From assembly GCA_913048545.1 (NCBI GenBank), contig CAJWWH010000016.1:1-23383 (forward strand): DNA of 23,383 nt. Reading direction: 5' to 3'. A program made the translations under genes and the position numbers. Of the stretch, positions 7,747 through 16,640 are shown one piece after another. The notes below the pieces were generated by a model. The model made no database searches and was not told the origin of the DNA. It saw only the letters and a program-made list of their open reading frames with translations. The stretch comes from an uncultured Opitutia bacterium (GTDB lineage Bacteria > Verrucomicrobiota > Verrucomicrobiae > Opitutales > MB11C04). The stretch's first letter is position 1; the number at the start of each line of letters is the position of its first letter.

Positions 7747-8393
7747 GTCACGAAAACGGAATATTAATATCCTTCGAGGGTTCGGAGGGATGCGGGAAAT
7801 CCACGCAAATCCGCCTGTTGGCGGACCGGTTGGAAGATGTGGATCATCGCGATGTTGTGGTGACCCGAGAACCGGGCGGCACCGTAATTGGGGAAGATAT
7901 CAGGCACTTGTTAATGCATGCCGATTCATCCCATAAGATTTTCCCCGAAACGGAACTCCTTCTTTTTGCTGCGAGCCGGGCTCAACTGGTTCGCGAACTC
8001 ATTCTTCCCGCCGTAACTGAGGGCAAAATCGTGCTTTGTGACCGTTTCCTGGACTCCACCACGGTCTATCAGGGAGTGGCCCGTCAAATCGCGGATGATC
8101 CGGTTACCCAGATTAATTCCTTTGCGGTTGGAGATGTCGTTCCCGATCTGACCGTGATACTCGACATTCCCGCCGAGGTTGGATTAGAAAGAATAAAACA
8201 CCGAATATCGGATATGCCCGACCGAATGGAGCAGGAAAATGTTGAGTTTTATGGTAAAGTAAGAGAGGGATACCTTCACCTTGCCCGCAATTTACCCGAT
8301 AGATTTTTTGTGGTCGATGGAGAAGGCGAGCCCGAAGAAATCGAGATTTTAATTTGGAACGAAATTCATTCTCGTTTTTTCAACGAGGACTGA
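7743..8393 (+). CDS. tmk: thymidylate (dTMP) kinase
   Basis: The product is 216 residues, normal for Tmk. It phosphorylates dTMP to dTDP with ATP in dTTP synthesis. The P-loop is GSEGCGKST (13-21), the TREPGGT motif that binds the nucleotide is at 41-47, and the thymidylate kinase signature DRFLDSTTVYQG is at 100-111. A LID region follows, with R154 and the DRME segment at 160-163. The P-loop carries no basic residue and arginines lie in the LID, as in the E. coli-type enzymes. The start overlaps the stop of the kinase gene upstream (ATGA) and its stop is 13 bases before holB. The tmk-holB order is a common bacterial arrangement and strengthens both calls. Confidence 0.96.
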   Translation: MSHENGILISFEGSEGCGKSTQIRLLADRLEDVDHRDVVVTREPGGTVIGEDIRHLLMHADSSHKIFPETELLLFAASRAQLVRELILPAVTEGKIVLCDRFLDSTTVYQGVARQIADDPVTQINSFAVGDVVPDLTVILDIPAEVGLERIKHRISDMPDRMEQENVEFYGKVREGYLHLARNLPDRFFVVDGEGEPEEIEILIWNEIHSRFFNED

Positions 8394-8406
8394 GTACTCC
8401 CAAAGT

Positions 8407-9321
8407 ATGCTCAGCTCCGCAAGCGATAAAACCAATAGGTTAAAGACTGAGTTCAATTCAGATTCCCTGCATCATGCCTTAATTTTCCAAGGTGAAAACT
8501 TGCAAGTTGCTGAGCGGCAAGCAATTGAACTTACCCGCACGATCCTGGGAATGAACGAACAAAAACTCGAGCACCCCGATCTTTTCCACCTTCGTCCTAC
8601 GGGGAAAATGAGAATTATCTCTGTTGATAACACACGGGACTTAATTTCAGAACTCAATCGAAGTTCAAACCAGGGCGGAGCCAAAGTGGCCATTATACAC
8701 GAGGCCGACCGAATGAGAAAACAGGCAGCCAATGCATTCCTGAAGACTTTGGAAGAACCACCACCGGGAACCTATGTGTTTCTGGTCACCACCCGCCCGT
8801 ACGCCACTCTGGCCACCATTCGGAGTCGATGCCTTCAGGTTCGACTTCCTTCGGACAATCAGGAAATTGAAAACCCGAATTGGATTGAATTGATCAAACT
8901 CTATGATTCCTGGGTTAAAAACTTACTGGATCGTGAAAAACTCAAAATTGACCGGGTGGGACCGGTGTTTGCAGCATACGGTCTGATTGAAAGATTTGTG
9001 AGCGTACTGAAGGAGATCGCCGATGCTGAATGGAAGAAAAATGCAAAAAACCTTCCGGAAGGTCTTGATGAAAAAGAAAAAGACGCGATCGAAACCTCGG
9101 TCCGCAAGGGCATTCGGGCAAAACTAATGAAAAATTTAATTCTGCAGTCAAGAAAACTGGTCGTGGAATCCAAGTTGCCACTTGAAAATGTCGCCGGTAA
9201 GTTAGCTAGAGTGATTTCCGCAGCCGAAAAAGTTTCAGGACTGCTGGAGGTCAACCTCAAAGACGAAACCGCTTTTGAATATTTCTGGCTTTTCTCCCTC
9301 CGGACCTGGTCCGCAAAATAA
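8407..9321 (+). CDS. holB: DNA polymerase III delta' subunit (clamp loader)
   Basis: The product is 304 residues. It is the delta' part of the clamp loader that opens and loads the sliding clamp at replication forks. AAA+ features of delta' are clear: the N-terminal HHALIFQG strand (22-29), IIHEADRM (97-103), ANAFLKTLEEPP (108-119), and the SRC arginine-finger motif at 140-142. The Walker A position reads GENLQVAE, with no GKT/GKS, so it should not hydrolyse ATP, as is usual for delta'. Cysteines of the zinc module found in gamma/tau and many delta' proteins are not visible. The region after residue 155 is helical and poorly conserved, as expected for the collar domain. It sits directly after tmk. 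Confidence 0.92.
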   Translation: MLSSASDKTNRLKTEFNSDSLHHALIFQGENLQVAERQAIELTRTILGMNEQKLEHPDLFHLRPTGKMRIISVDNTRDLISELNRSSNQGGAKVAIIHEADRMRKQAANAFLKTLEEPPPGTYVFLVTTRPYATLATIRSRCLQVRLPSDNQEIENPNWIELIKLYDSWVKNLLDREKLKIDRVGPVFAAYGLIERFVSVLKEIADAEWKKNAKNLPEGLDEKEKDAIETSVRKGIRAKLMKNLILQSRKLVVESKLPLENVAGKLARVISAAEKVSGLLEVNLKDETAFEYFWLFSLRTWSAK

Positions 9322-9327
9322 CTTTGA

Positions 9328-9666
9328 ATGAAGAGTATTTTTGAAAAAATTATTGACCGGGAAATCCCCGCCGAAATTCTGCACGAGGATGATACCTGTA
9401 TTGCAATTAAGGATATTGAACCACAGGCACCTATACATATCCTCATCATTCCCAAAACAAAAATTATTCGGATTGCCGAAGCGAACGAATCCGATCAACC
9501 AACACTTGGACACCTTCTGCTCATCGCTCAGAAACTGGCCAAGGAACAAAAACTTGGCGACGGTTTTAGGATCGTAATCAATAACGGTCCTCAGGGTGGT
9601 GAAAGTGTGCCTCATCTCCATGTCCACCTTCTTGGTGGTAGACAATTAAAATGGCCACCCGGTTAA
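9328..9666 (+). CDS. HIT-family (HinT-like) protein
   Basis: The product is 112 residues, the usual size for HinT/PKCI-like nucleoside phosphoramidases or nucleotide hydrolases. The histidine triad HxHxHxx is H96-H98-H100 in PHLHVHLLGG. The family N-terminus is also clear: IFEKIIDREIPAEILHEDD (4-22) and HILIIPK (37-43). The INNGPQGGESVPH run before the triad is typical of the HinT branch. Known relatives cleave AMP-linked phosphoramidates; the physiological substrate is generally unclear. It begins six bases after the holB stop, and its own stop is one base before the DUF481 start, so it is almost certainly co-transcribed with both. Confidence 0.93.
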   Translation: MKSIFEKIIDREIPAEILHEDDTCIAIKDIEPQAPIHILIIPKTKIIRIAEANESDQPTLGHLLLIAQKLAKEQKLGDGFRIVINNGPQGGESVPHLHVHLLGGRQLKWPPG

Positions 9667-9667
9667 A

Positions 9668-10729
9668 ATGAAAAAAACGATATTCACCATACCTTTTCTA
9701 ATCTCTGCAAAATTGCTTTTTTGTACTCTCTTGCTGGGCGATGAAATAATAACCAAGGATGGATCTCGCATTCGGGGAGATCTCATTTTGTTCGAAGATG
9801 GGAATCTTACTTTCCAAACTCAATTTGCGGGTAAAATCAAAATTTCAACGGAGGAAATCAATTCGATTTCAACGGACAATGAAATTTCTGTGCGATTGGA
9901 AGACAATCGAACATTTGAAAGCAAGATTTTGTTGGCAGACGATTCGAGGATTTTAATTGAGGAAAATCAAGCAACCCCCAGTTTTGAAGAAGTTCGTCAC
10001 CTTTGGCCGAGTGAAAACGAAGACCCGCTCGTGGTTGAAATGCAAAAAAAAGCCAAAGCGCTTGTCATGGCGTGGAAAAACTCCCTGGGCTTTGACTTCA
10101 TGGGAGCCTCGGGAAATACCCAAAATTTTGGAATTGGTGCCCGATTGGACAGTGAATACGGAAATAAAATTCGTAAATATGATTTTTATTTGAGCTACAA
10201 TAATTCAACCAAAGAAAATCAAACCATTGTGGATGAAACCAAGCTGGGAATCGAATATGACTCGAGATTTTATGAGCAGCTTTCCTGGTATGCAAAAACC
10301 GATTTTGAAAATGACCGGCTCGAGGAAGTGGATCTGCGTTCAACCAGTGCGGTTGGATTAAAGTATTTTTGGACTGATAACCAGCCCTATCAGTTGTCCT
10401 TCCGGTCCGGTTTGGCGTTCAGATTTGAAGAATACAGTCAACCCAGTCAAAGCAATGTCGAGGAACTCGCCATGGACTTTGGATTCGAGTATTCACACAA
10501 TATTAAAGACCTGCTGTCCCTGGAAAGCGATATTACCGTAATTCCGAGTATTGAAGACCTTTCCCATTACCTATTGAGTAAAGACACGGCACTGGTCATT
10601 CCTTTGGATAAAGAGTCCGACTGGAACCTGCGTACCGGGTTGGATGGGACTTACAATTCAACCCCAGCAGAAAAGAAGGAGGAATTGGATCTAAAATACT
10701 ATGTGCGGATTATTTATCGTTTAGATTGA
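9668..10729 (+). CDS. DUF481-family outer-membrane protein (YdiY-like)
   Basis: The product is 353 residues. A hydrophobic N-terminus (1-24) looks like a signal peptide. Residues 25-115 form a small beta-rich segment with repeated 'II.KDGSRIRGDLI..EDG.L.F.T.FAGKI' patterns, a prefix often seen in DUF481 proteins of this bacterial group. From about 138 onward, alternating amphipathic strands and the ASGNTQN motif (147-153) match the DUF481 barrel, annotated as salt-induced outer-membrane protein in some bacteria. The last strand ends YYVRIIYRLD, so the C-terminal residue is Asp rather than the phenylalanine common in BAM substrates. It is the last gene of the pfkB-tmk-holB-HIT operon, one base after the HIT gene. 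Its function is not established. Confidence 0.82.
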   Translation: MKKTIFTIPFLISAKLLFCTLLLGDEIITKDGSRIRGDLILFEDGNLTFQTQFAGKIKISTEEINSISTDNEISVRLEDNRTFESKILLADDSRILIEENQATPSFEEVRHLWPSENEDPLVVEMQKKAKALVMAWKNSLGFDFMGASGNTQNFGIGARLDSEYGNKIRKYDFYLSYNNSTKENQTIVDETKLGIEYDSRFYEQLSWYAKTDFENDRLEEVDLRSTSAVGLKYFWTDNQPYQLSFRSGLAFRFEEYSQPSQSNVEELAMDFGFEYSHNIKDLLSLESDITVIPSIEDLSHYLLSKDTALVIPLDKESDWNLRTGLDGTYNSTPAEKKEELDLKYYVRIIYRLD

Positions 10730-10744
10730 GCGTGAACGATTAAT

Positions 10745-10771
10745 TGTTTAAAAAATCAATATTTTTAAACA
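10745..10771. terminator. AT-rich hairpin, candidate bidirectional terminator
   Basis: A perfect ten-base inverted repeat, TGTTTAAAAA (10745-10754) and TTTTTAAACA (10762-10771), surrounds a seven-base loop, 15 bases after the DUF481 stop and between convergent transcription units. The T run is part of the stem and the stem has only two G/C pairs, so it is a weak intrinsic terminator at best. A second, looser repeat, GAGTAAC (10842-10848) with GTTACTC (10881-10887), overlaps the stop of the opposing lipoprotein gene. Confidence 0.35.
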
Positions 10772-10881
10772 TCTCACTTATCTCATAAAAAAATCCGACC
10801 GATTGTCCGAAAACTAATACCGTCAGTAATAATAATGTAATGAGTAACCAGGAGGAAGCGAAGCTCTTTTTCATTTCAAAG

Positions 10882-12231
10882 TTACTCCAACGAATTTCGG
10901 CCACGGTGCTTAATCCAGTCCAAGCTCTTTTGATACCGACTTATTCCCGATTGATCAAGTTCCCCCGGAACTTCATTATCAAAAGATTTTTTAGATGGAT
11001 ACAGATAGTTTTTTGCCCGGTAAAAATCTGTATCAACACCCTGAATACTGGAATTTTCGGTTATATTTTCCCGATTGAGAAATGAACGAATTTTACCAAA
11101 CCCTTCAATCACTTTTCTTTTTTTTGGTAAATCTTCAGTCTTAAAAACTTTTTCATCTTTTTTTCGCTCGTTCTTGATGAAGTCCTTAAATCCCACACGG
11201 AATGTATTCAAACCGGAGGAAGAGATTTGCTCCTCATTTCTTTTCATTAATCCAACTCTTCGGTCCCGATTGCCCCCCGTGCTTTCCCGCACATCCAGTT
11301 GCTCCGAACGGAGTGTCAAATTTTTGTAATCTCTGCCTTTTTTTTCTTCGGTGTCCTCCAATTCGAAAGGCGGGGCAAAACCGATAAGATTTCCGGATTG
11401 TACACTGGGTAAAATGTTTTCTTTTTTCTTCTCTAAATTCAGGACTTCTTGATCTGAACCGATTTTGCCGGACTCTGATTCTGTAAAAATTAAGCGATCT
11501 GATTCCGGTCGACTTTGATTTGATTCTACTTGTACTGCCCGCTCAACGATCTCGGTACTCAATTCAGCGGTTTTCGATTCACCCGCAGAGTTTTTTCCCG
11601 TATCCGGTGCAGGGTTTTCGAAAAAGCTCTCCAACATTTCACCACCGCGAACCGGTAAGTCGTCTTCATTTCTTTCGTTCTTTAATTCATCAGGTTCCGA
11701 CCTCCCTGTCATAGCACTGGGTAATTCCACCCCGCTGAGATTAGGATTTGAACTTGAATCCGGAACTGTTTGATTGGATTCCTCCAGAGTATCATCCCTT
11801 CCCCTTGTAACAATTTTGGCTTCAACTCCATTTTCGTTCAATGGATTTGAAACTTTTTCAGATAATTCGCTTTTTACTTCTAAAGAAGAAGTTTTATTCT
11901 TATCGATTAAAGCTTCACTTGGAATATTGGGATCCCCGCTTTTATCGTCCACATCATCGCTCGAATTCCCATCCATCAAAACTATTTTATCAATATTCTC
12001 GTTTCCGGATATTTCAGAATGCGACTTTTCGGTCCCCATCTCCGCATCAATACCGGATTTATCTTTTACCGCTATGCCTGACTGGTAAGACTGATTTAAA
12101 TCTGCCGGTTTCATAATCTCACTACTGATGTCTAATTTCCTTTTCCCTTCCTCCGGAGAAGGAGTGGCACAACTGGAAAATAAAAAAAGGAGAACGGGCC
12201 CCACTCCCAAACAGAAAAATTTAATCTTCAT
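10882..12231 (-). CDS. large acidic, low-complexity lipoprotein
   Basis: The product is 449 residues. The N-terminus MKIKFFCLGVGPVLLFLFSSC is a lipoprotein signal with lipobox cysteine C21, so the mature protein should be lipid-anchored. Residues 22-290 are rich in Ser, Glu, Asp, Asn and Lys with no hydrophobic core and look disordered and strongly acidic. From about 290 to 449 the sequence turns more basic (for example the KKRK run) and ends with a possibly folded tail containing DTDFYRAKNYLYPSKK. I do not recognise a family. Its ATG overlaps the stop of the 911-residue membrane protein by four bases (ATGA), so the two are very probably made together. It could be a periplasmic linker or partner of that protein; this is inference from coupling. 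Confidence 0.7.
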   Translation of the reverse strand: MKIKFFCLGVGPVLLFLFSSCATPSPEEGKRKLDISSEIMKPADLNQSYQSGIAVKDKSGIDAEMGTEKSHSEISGNENIDKIVLMDGNSSDDVDDKSGDPNIPSEALIDKNKTSSLEVKSELSEKVSNPLNENGVEAKIVTRGRDDTLEESNQTVPDSSSNPNLSGVELPSAMTGRSEPDELKNERNEDDLPVRGGEMLESFFENPAPDTGKNSAGESKTAELSTEIVERAVQVESNQSRPESDRLIFTESESGKIGSDQEVLNLEKKKENILPSVQSGNLIGFAPPFELEDTEEKKGRDYKNLTLRSEQLDVRESTGGNRDRRVGLMKRNEEQISSSGLNTFRVGFKDFIKNERKKDEKVFKTEDLPKKRKVIEGFGKIRSFLNRENITENSSIQGVDTDFYRAKNYLYPSKKSFDNEVPGELDQSGISRYQKSLDWIKHRGRNSLE

Positions 12232-14963
12232 TTATTGCCCGAAGTGGAATCGGGAAAAGGATTCAGTGCAGCAACCATAAGGTCGATCAATGAGCACAGT
12301 GCCGGCCCACCCGATTCCGAGGTCTCAAGAACCATAGAAATAGTACCATTTTGCTTACCTCTGGTCCGGCTTTGAGTCGAAATTTTGGAAAACTGGTCAA
12401 ATCCGACCGACTGAGAAAGATCTATTCTTTCTATTAGATTACTTGCGGTTTGAAAATCCAGTCGTTGGAGAAAGATTTCCAAAAACTCTCCATAAACCGA
12501 TTCCAGTGAAGATGCATTATCACTCTCTCTTACCTGATCCAATTGGCTCGCCACCTTCAATCCAAAATTGGCATCCAAAACTTCGTTATCATACGCATAG
12601 ATACCCTCGAGCGAGACCTGATCCATCGAAACTTTTGCCTTTAAATTCAAATCGAAACCAAGGAAATCCTGAAATTGGTCAAACAGGTCCTCTTCGCCGT
12701 TATTTTTAGTGAACGATTCGAAAAAATTCCTTCCCAATAATGACAACCCCACATCGTAGTCATCTCCAGTCAGTTTATTTGCAACCGAAGAATTGGTTAT
12801 ACTGGAATTCTGGCCGTAATCAAAGACCTGCTTAAGCTCTTCGCTCAAAAACTGAGGGTCTTTTTGGTCCGACCACCAGGAAGAAAGAATAACCAGGCAC
12901 TGCTCGTCCATGCCAAGGGAAATATGGGAGGTTCGATGATGAAAAGACATAAAGGAGGGAGAATTATTTTCCTCAATTCTCCAGGCATTGGAAGAATTCT
13001 TTAAACTCAATTTGCGAAGGATAAATTCTCTCAGTTGATCCTGGTCCCCAATCGGAAGGATTAAACCCCATACAATATCCTGCTCCCGTTTTCCGATAAA
13101 CTCATCCTGTGGGAACTGCAAAAAATAGAGCACTCGACCGTGAGGATTGACTCCACACTCCTCCGGGTCCCATGACAAATTACTGAGGAAGGGAACATTA
13201 TTGATTAAATCGTTCGCAATTATTTTCGGTAATCCGACCTGCTCGACCATTCGGACACCTGAAAAAGAAAACACTCCGAATGATTTTTCAGGAACATACG
13301 CAAAAGCCCGGTCATCAAATTTTCGCGAGGAAAGCTTGGATAAGAAAGTTGATTTCGCCTGTTTTTCAGAGTCGAGCTTTACATCAGGGTTCATTTTCTC
13401 GTAAAAAAACCATCCGGGCAAGCCGACCACGATCAAAAGCAAAATCACATTACCAAACGAGAAAAATGAATTCTTACTCGCCCCCTCCTGTTTTTCTGCT
13501 TCAACAGGCAAAGGATTTTTACCTCGCAACAAGGATGCGTTGAAAGCAATCACAAGAGTTACTGCGAGAGGGTCAAACACCACCACGAGTAAAAGAATAA
13601 ACCACTTCACCACCCGGTTCACCGCCCGTGCCATTGTCTCCTGAATGATTAGCGGGTTTTCGGTTTCCTCTGCCTCCACAACGGAAGGGTCAAAGGCACG
13701 GGCAATAAATTTAAAGGATCCGATATCAGTCGAGCGAATTTTGCCTCCCAATTCGAGAATTGTTTTCTCCCCCTCCTCCTTCTTGGCAAAAAGCTCGCTT
13801 TTCTTTGCTTCCAATTCCGCCGAACTCTCGGGTCCAAAAACTGAACCACTCTCACTCATGGCGGTTATTTTACGGCTCGCCTCCGCTATTTCAGTTTCCA
13901 GTGACTGAATTCTTTCATCCACGGAGGACCGTGCCTGTTGCAGGTTTTGCAGTGCAGTCTTCATATTATCAGCCTGTTCAGCGCCCCCTGTCGTAAGAGT
14001 GGTAATTTTTGTATTGGCTTCCGCTATTTCATTTTGAGCCTGCACTATTCTTTCATCCAGTGCCTGGTACCTGGTATCCAGATCATCCCGTGCTTTTTGT
14101 GCAGCATTGGCAATCAGTTGTAAGCTCGCCCGTAACGCATCCCTTTCCTCCGACTGAGTAGTAAGTAACTGGGCCGCTTTCTTGAATCCATCCTCCTTCA
14201 GAAATCCGCCGGCACCCATATCCTGGTATGTTTTGACCGCGGCATCCAACTGGGCAATCCTATCGTTAATCTTCTCTTCCTTCGCGAGTTCCATCCTCAC
14301 ACGCTGATCCACTTCCTCTTTATAAGGTATTTTTTGCGCCTCCAATGTTGCGATATCCTGGCGGCGGGAATCTATAAAGTTTTCAATTCTCGTTTTTTCG
14401 TTTTCTCTTCGCTCACGCTCCCCCACAATCATCTGATCCGTTTCATCCGCAAGCCGGGTCTTCGCGTCTTCTGCAGAAACAATGTCCTGCCTCCTTTCTT
14501 TGATATACTCCTCGAGACGTGCTCGCTCCTCGGCTTGTTTCTCCTCGCGAATGAGAGACCCTTTTTTGCCGGAGGTTCGATAAGCGTCAATTAAACGGTC
14601 ATATTCAACCTGTTGCCTTTGTATGCTCGCGATTTGCTTTTCGTATCCCTCTACCTGATTGAGAGTCTCCTCAAATGCTTGGGATAAATACCCGTAAATT
14701 CCTGCAGAAGTGATCCCAATCAACAGAAAAACCGCAAATAACAAATAACTTCGCAGGGTTTTATTACAGGAATGCCAATTTCGATAAAGAAAAGATGCGG
14801 CAATCAACTTGCCAAATTCCAAACTGGAAGCCATCACGATAATGGGGACAGTGAAAGAACTTACCGCTCCAAATGTGAGTGCAATCCCACGCACACTGAA
14901 ATAGGCGGCACATCCGGCAATAAACAATGCCGCTCCTCCAATCATCAGTGTGAATAGATTCAT
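12228..14963 (-). CDS. multi-pass membrane protein with long coiled coil and large C-terminal domain
   Basis: The product is 911 residues. There are three N-terminal membrane helices (about 3-23, 34-60, 72-94), a long charged coiled-coil region (about 96-415), two more membrane helices (about 452-478, containing FDPLAVTLVIAFNA, and 504-522), and a C-terminal domain of about 385 residues (525-911). The coiled coil contains internal duplications: RRQDI occurs near 158-162 and 200-204, and DERI...EIAEA...KIT occurs at 303-322 and again at 349-368. The basic loop after helix 2 suggests that side is cytoplasmic, which would put the coiled coil and the C-terminal domain in the periplasm; basic residues before helix 4 argue against this, so topology is uncertain. 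The N-terminal half, notably ASSLEFGKLIAASFLYRNW and the FDPLAV helix, recalls membrane proteins I remember from T4-like marine phages. The C-terminal part weakly resembles DUF3352/DUF4836-type domains. Confidence 0.75.
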   Translation of the reverse strand: MNLFTLMIGGAALFIAGCAAYFSVRGIALTFGAVSSFTVPIIVMASSLEFGKLIAASFLYRNWHSCNKTLRSYLLFAVFLLIGITSAGIYGYLSQAFEETLNQVEGYEKQIASIQRQQVEYDRLIDAYRTSGKKGSLIREEKQAEERARLEEYIKERRQDIVSAEDAKTRLADETDQMIVGERERRENEKTRIENFIDSRRQDIATLEAQKIPYKEEVDQRVRMELAKEEKINDRIAQLDAAVKTYQDMGAGGFLKEDGFKKAAQLLTTQSEERDALRASLQLIANAAQKARDDLDTRYQALDERIVQAQNEIAEANTKITTLTTGGAEQADNMKTALQNLQQARSSVDERIQSLETEIAEASRKITAMSESGSVFGPESSAELEAKKSELFAKKEEGEKTILELGGKIRSTDIGSFKFIARAFDPSVVEAEETENPLIIQETMARAVNRVVKWFILLLVVVFDPLAVTLVIAFNASLLRGKNPLPVEAEKQEGASKNSFFSFGNVILLLIVVGLPGWFFYEKMNPDVKLDSEKQAKSTFLSKLSSRKFDDRAFAYVPEKSFGVFSFSGVRMVEQVGLPKIIANDLINNVPFLSNLSWDPEECGVNPHGRVLYFLQFPQDEFIGKREQDIVWGLILPIGDQDQLREFILRKLSLKNSSNAWRIEENNSPSFMSFHHRTSHISLGMDEQCLVILSSWWSDQKDPQFLSEELKQVFDYGQNSSITNSSVANKLTGDDYDVGLSLLGRNFFESFTKNNGEEDLFDQFQDFLGFDLNLKAKVSMDQVSLEGIYAYDNEVLDANFGLKVASQLDQVRESDNASSLESVYGEFLEIFLQRLDFQTASNLIERIDLSQSVGFDQFSKISTQSRTRGKQNGTISMVLETSESGGPALCSLIDLMVAALNPFPDSTSGNK

Positions 14964-15086
14964 GAGTTATTTATCACACACTCATTTTATTAGGGAAAGG
15001 AGAAGTTGTTCCCAAATGCATTTTTTATTCACTATTAACTCTTTTCCGTTTTCATTCCGCGATAAATCCTTTTTGGTTCAGCAGGA
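14964..15086. promoter_or_regulatory. divergent intergenic region
   Basis: This 123-base AT-rich gap lies between the membrane/coiled-coil gene (minus) and the symporter gene (plus) and should hold promoters for both. I found no well-spaced -35/-10 pair, no clear dyad and no riboswitch-like structure. An AGGA directly abuts the symporter ATG, too close to act as a normal ribosome binding site for it. Confidence 0.45.
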
Positions 15087-16640
15087 ATGGATTTTCATAG
15101 TTATTTCACTTGGACCGATTGGATCGTGGTTGCGGCGTACCTGCTTCTTACCACCTATGTGGGACATTTCCTGAAGGGCAAACAATCCACGATTAAGGAC
15201 TTTTTTCTCGGTGGACGATCCCTTCCATGGCTGGCGGTTTCCGGCTCAATTATTGCCACCGAAATAAGCGGTGTCACTTTCATTGGGGTACCCGGGATGG
15301 TCTATGCGGCTGGGGGCGACTTTACTTACCTTCAGTGGGGCATTGGCTCTATTGCCGCCCGAATTGTTGTCGGAATATTTTTTGTCCGGGCTTTTTACCA
15401 AAGAGAAATTTACAGCCCGTATGATTATATGGGAAATCAAATTGGTATCGGTGCCAAGCGGCTCGCGACTATCATTTTTCAAATTGGAGGAATCCTCGGA
15501 CAAAGCGTGCGCGTGCTGGTTGCCGCCCTCGCACTGAAGGTCGTAACTCCGCTCGAGTTCGATCAATGTATTTGGATCATCGGGCTTTTTGCAGTGGGTT
15601 GGACATTGATGGGCGGAATGAGGACTGTGATATGGACTGATGTAATGCAATTCTTCCTATTTGTCGGTGCCGGCTTGCTTTCGTTATTTTGGATTATTTT
15701 TTCACTCGAAGACGGATGGAGCACACTTCTCCATGTTTCCGGAGAAGCGGGGAAATTCAACTTCTTAAATCTGAGCAAGGATCCAGCGGTCGGCTTTACT
15801 CTCTGGGTCGCGATCATCGCTGTTCCTTTCCAAAATCTCAGCGCGTTCGGAGTCGATCAGCTCAATGCACAAAGAATGTTTTGCTGCCGTGATGCAAACG
15901 ATGCACGCAAAGCTATGATCACCAGTTCCGCCGCTCTTTTACTGACCACCCTCATGTTACTGATAGGAGCCGCGTTATTTGCCTACTATGAACCGTTAAG
16001 AATATCCGGCGAAGAACCTTCCATTTTTTCCACGGACAGTAATTTTATTTTTCCTGTTTGGATTGTCACGGAATTGCCAGTGGGCTTGCGTGGTCTGATT
16101 CTCGCCGGCATTTTTGCCGCTGCGATTTCCAGTCTCGATTCAATTCTCGCCGCCCTGTCCCAAACCACCCTTTCCCTCTTCCGTAAGGAGATCAATCATT
16201 CTGATCAGGTCAAAAAAGAATTATTGCAGTCACGATTGCTGGTCATTTTTTGGGGCATTACACTTTCTGCCTTTGCTATTCAATTGGATTCTCTTCGGGG
16301 AAAAGTCAATGTCGTCGTCCTGGCGTTTGGAATGATTTCCTACACGACCGGCCCCATGCTTGGCATGTTTCTCGCCGCCCTGTTCACTCCAAAAGTTCGA
16401 GCGACCGGACTTGCTTTTGGCTTCGTGATTTCCTTTTTGCTCGTTGCTTATATCCGAACTGATTTTTATCAGATCCTCATAAACTTCGATATGATCTCAT
16501 ACGAAAAAGTATCGAGCATTGCCCCGATTGAAGTGGACGGAACCAAGCTCAAAGCCATCTACAATTCAGCCTGGGCATGGCCAGTCACGGTCTTCATTAC
16601 CTGGGGCACAGCATGGCTGTATCCGCACCGAAATAAATGA
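15087..16640 (+). CDS. sodium:solute symporter (SSS family)
   Basis: The product is 517 residues with about 13 membrane helices, typical of the SSS family (LeuT fold, sodium-driven uptake). Family landmarks are visible: FFLGGRSLPWLAVSGS at the first core helix (39-54), GMRTVIWTDVMQ (177-188), FGVDQLNAQRMF (254-265), and GIFAAAISSLDSILAALSQ (341-359). In the last of these, the serine pair S348-S349 matches the position of the Na2-site serines known from vSGLT. The substrate is not decided by sequence. The ATGA overlap with the GH20-like gene makes an amino-sugar or N-acetylhexosaminide a reasonable guess. The start is the first ATG before the N-terminal helix. Confidence 0.93.
   Translation: MDFHSYFTWTDWIVVAAYLLLTTYVGHFLKGKQSTIKDFFLGGRSLPWLAVSGSIIATEISGVTFIGVPGMVYAAGGDFTYLQWGIGSIAARIVVGIFFVRAFYQREIYSPYDYMGNQIGIGAKRLATIIFQIGGILGQSVRVLVAALALKVVTPLEFDQCIWIIGLFAVGWTLMGGMRTVIWTDVMQFFLFVGAGLLSLFWIIFSLEDGWSTLLHVSGEAGKFNFLNLSKDPAVGFTLWVAIIAVPFQNLSAFGVDQLNAQRMFCCRDANDARKAMITSSAALLLTTLMLLIGAALFAYYEPLRISGEEPSIFSTDSNFIFPVWIVTELPVGLRGLILAGIFAAAISSLDSILAALSQTTLSLFRKEINHSDQVKKELLQSRLLVIFWGITLSAFAIQLDSLRGKVNVVVLAFGMISYTTGPMLGMFLAALFTPKVRATGLAFGFVISFLLVAYIRTDFYQILINFDMISYEKVSSIAPIEVDGTKLKAIYNSAWAWPVTVFITWGTAWLYPHRNK

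Noticed and set aside
10840..11085. Plus-strand open frame of about 80 codons with GGAGGA near its start
   Set aside because: It lies mostly antisense to the lipoprotein gene and its translation has no recognisable features; the purine-rich stretch is inside the frame, not before it.
13645..13908. Antisense open frames within the coiled-coil gene
   Set aside because: They are by-products of the charged, repetitive codon pattern of the real gene.
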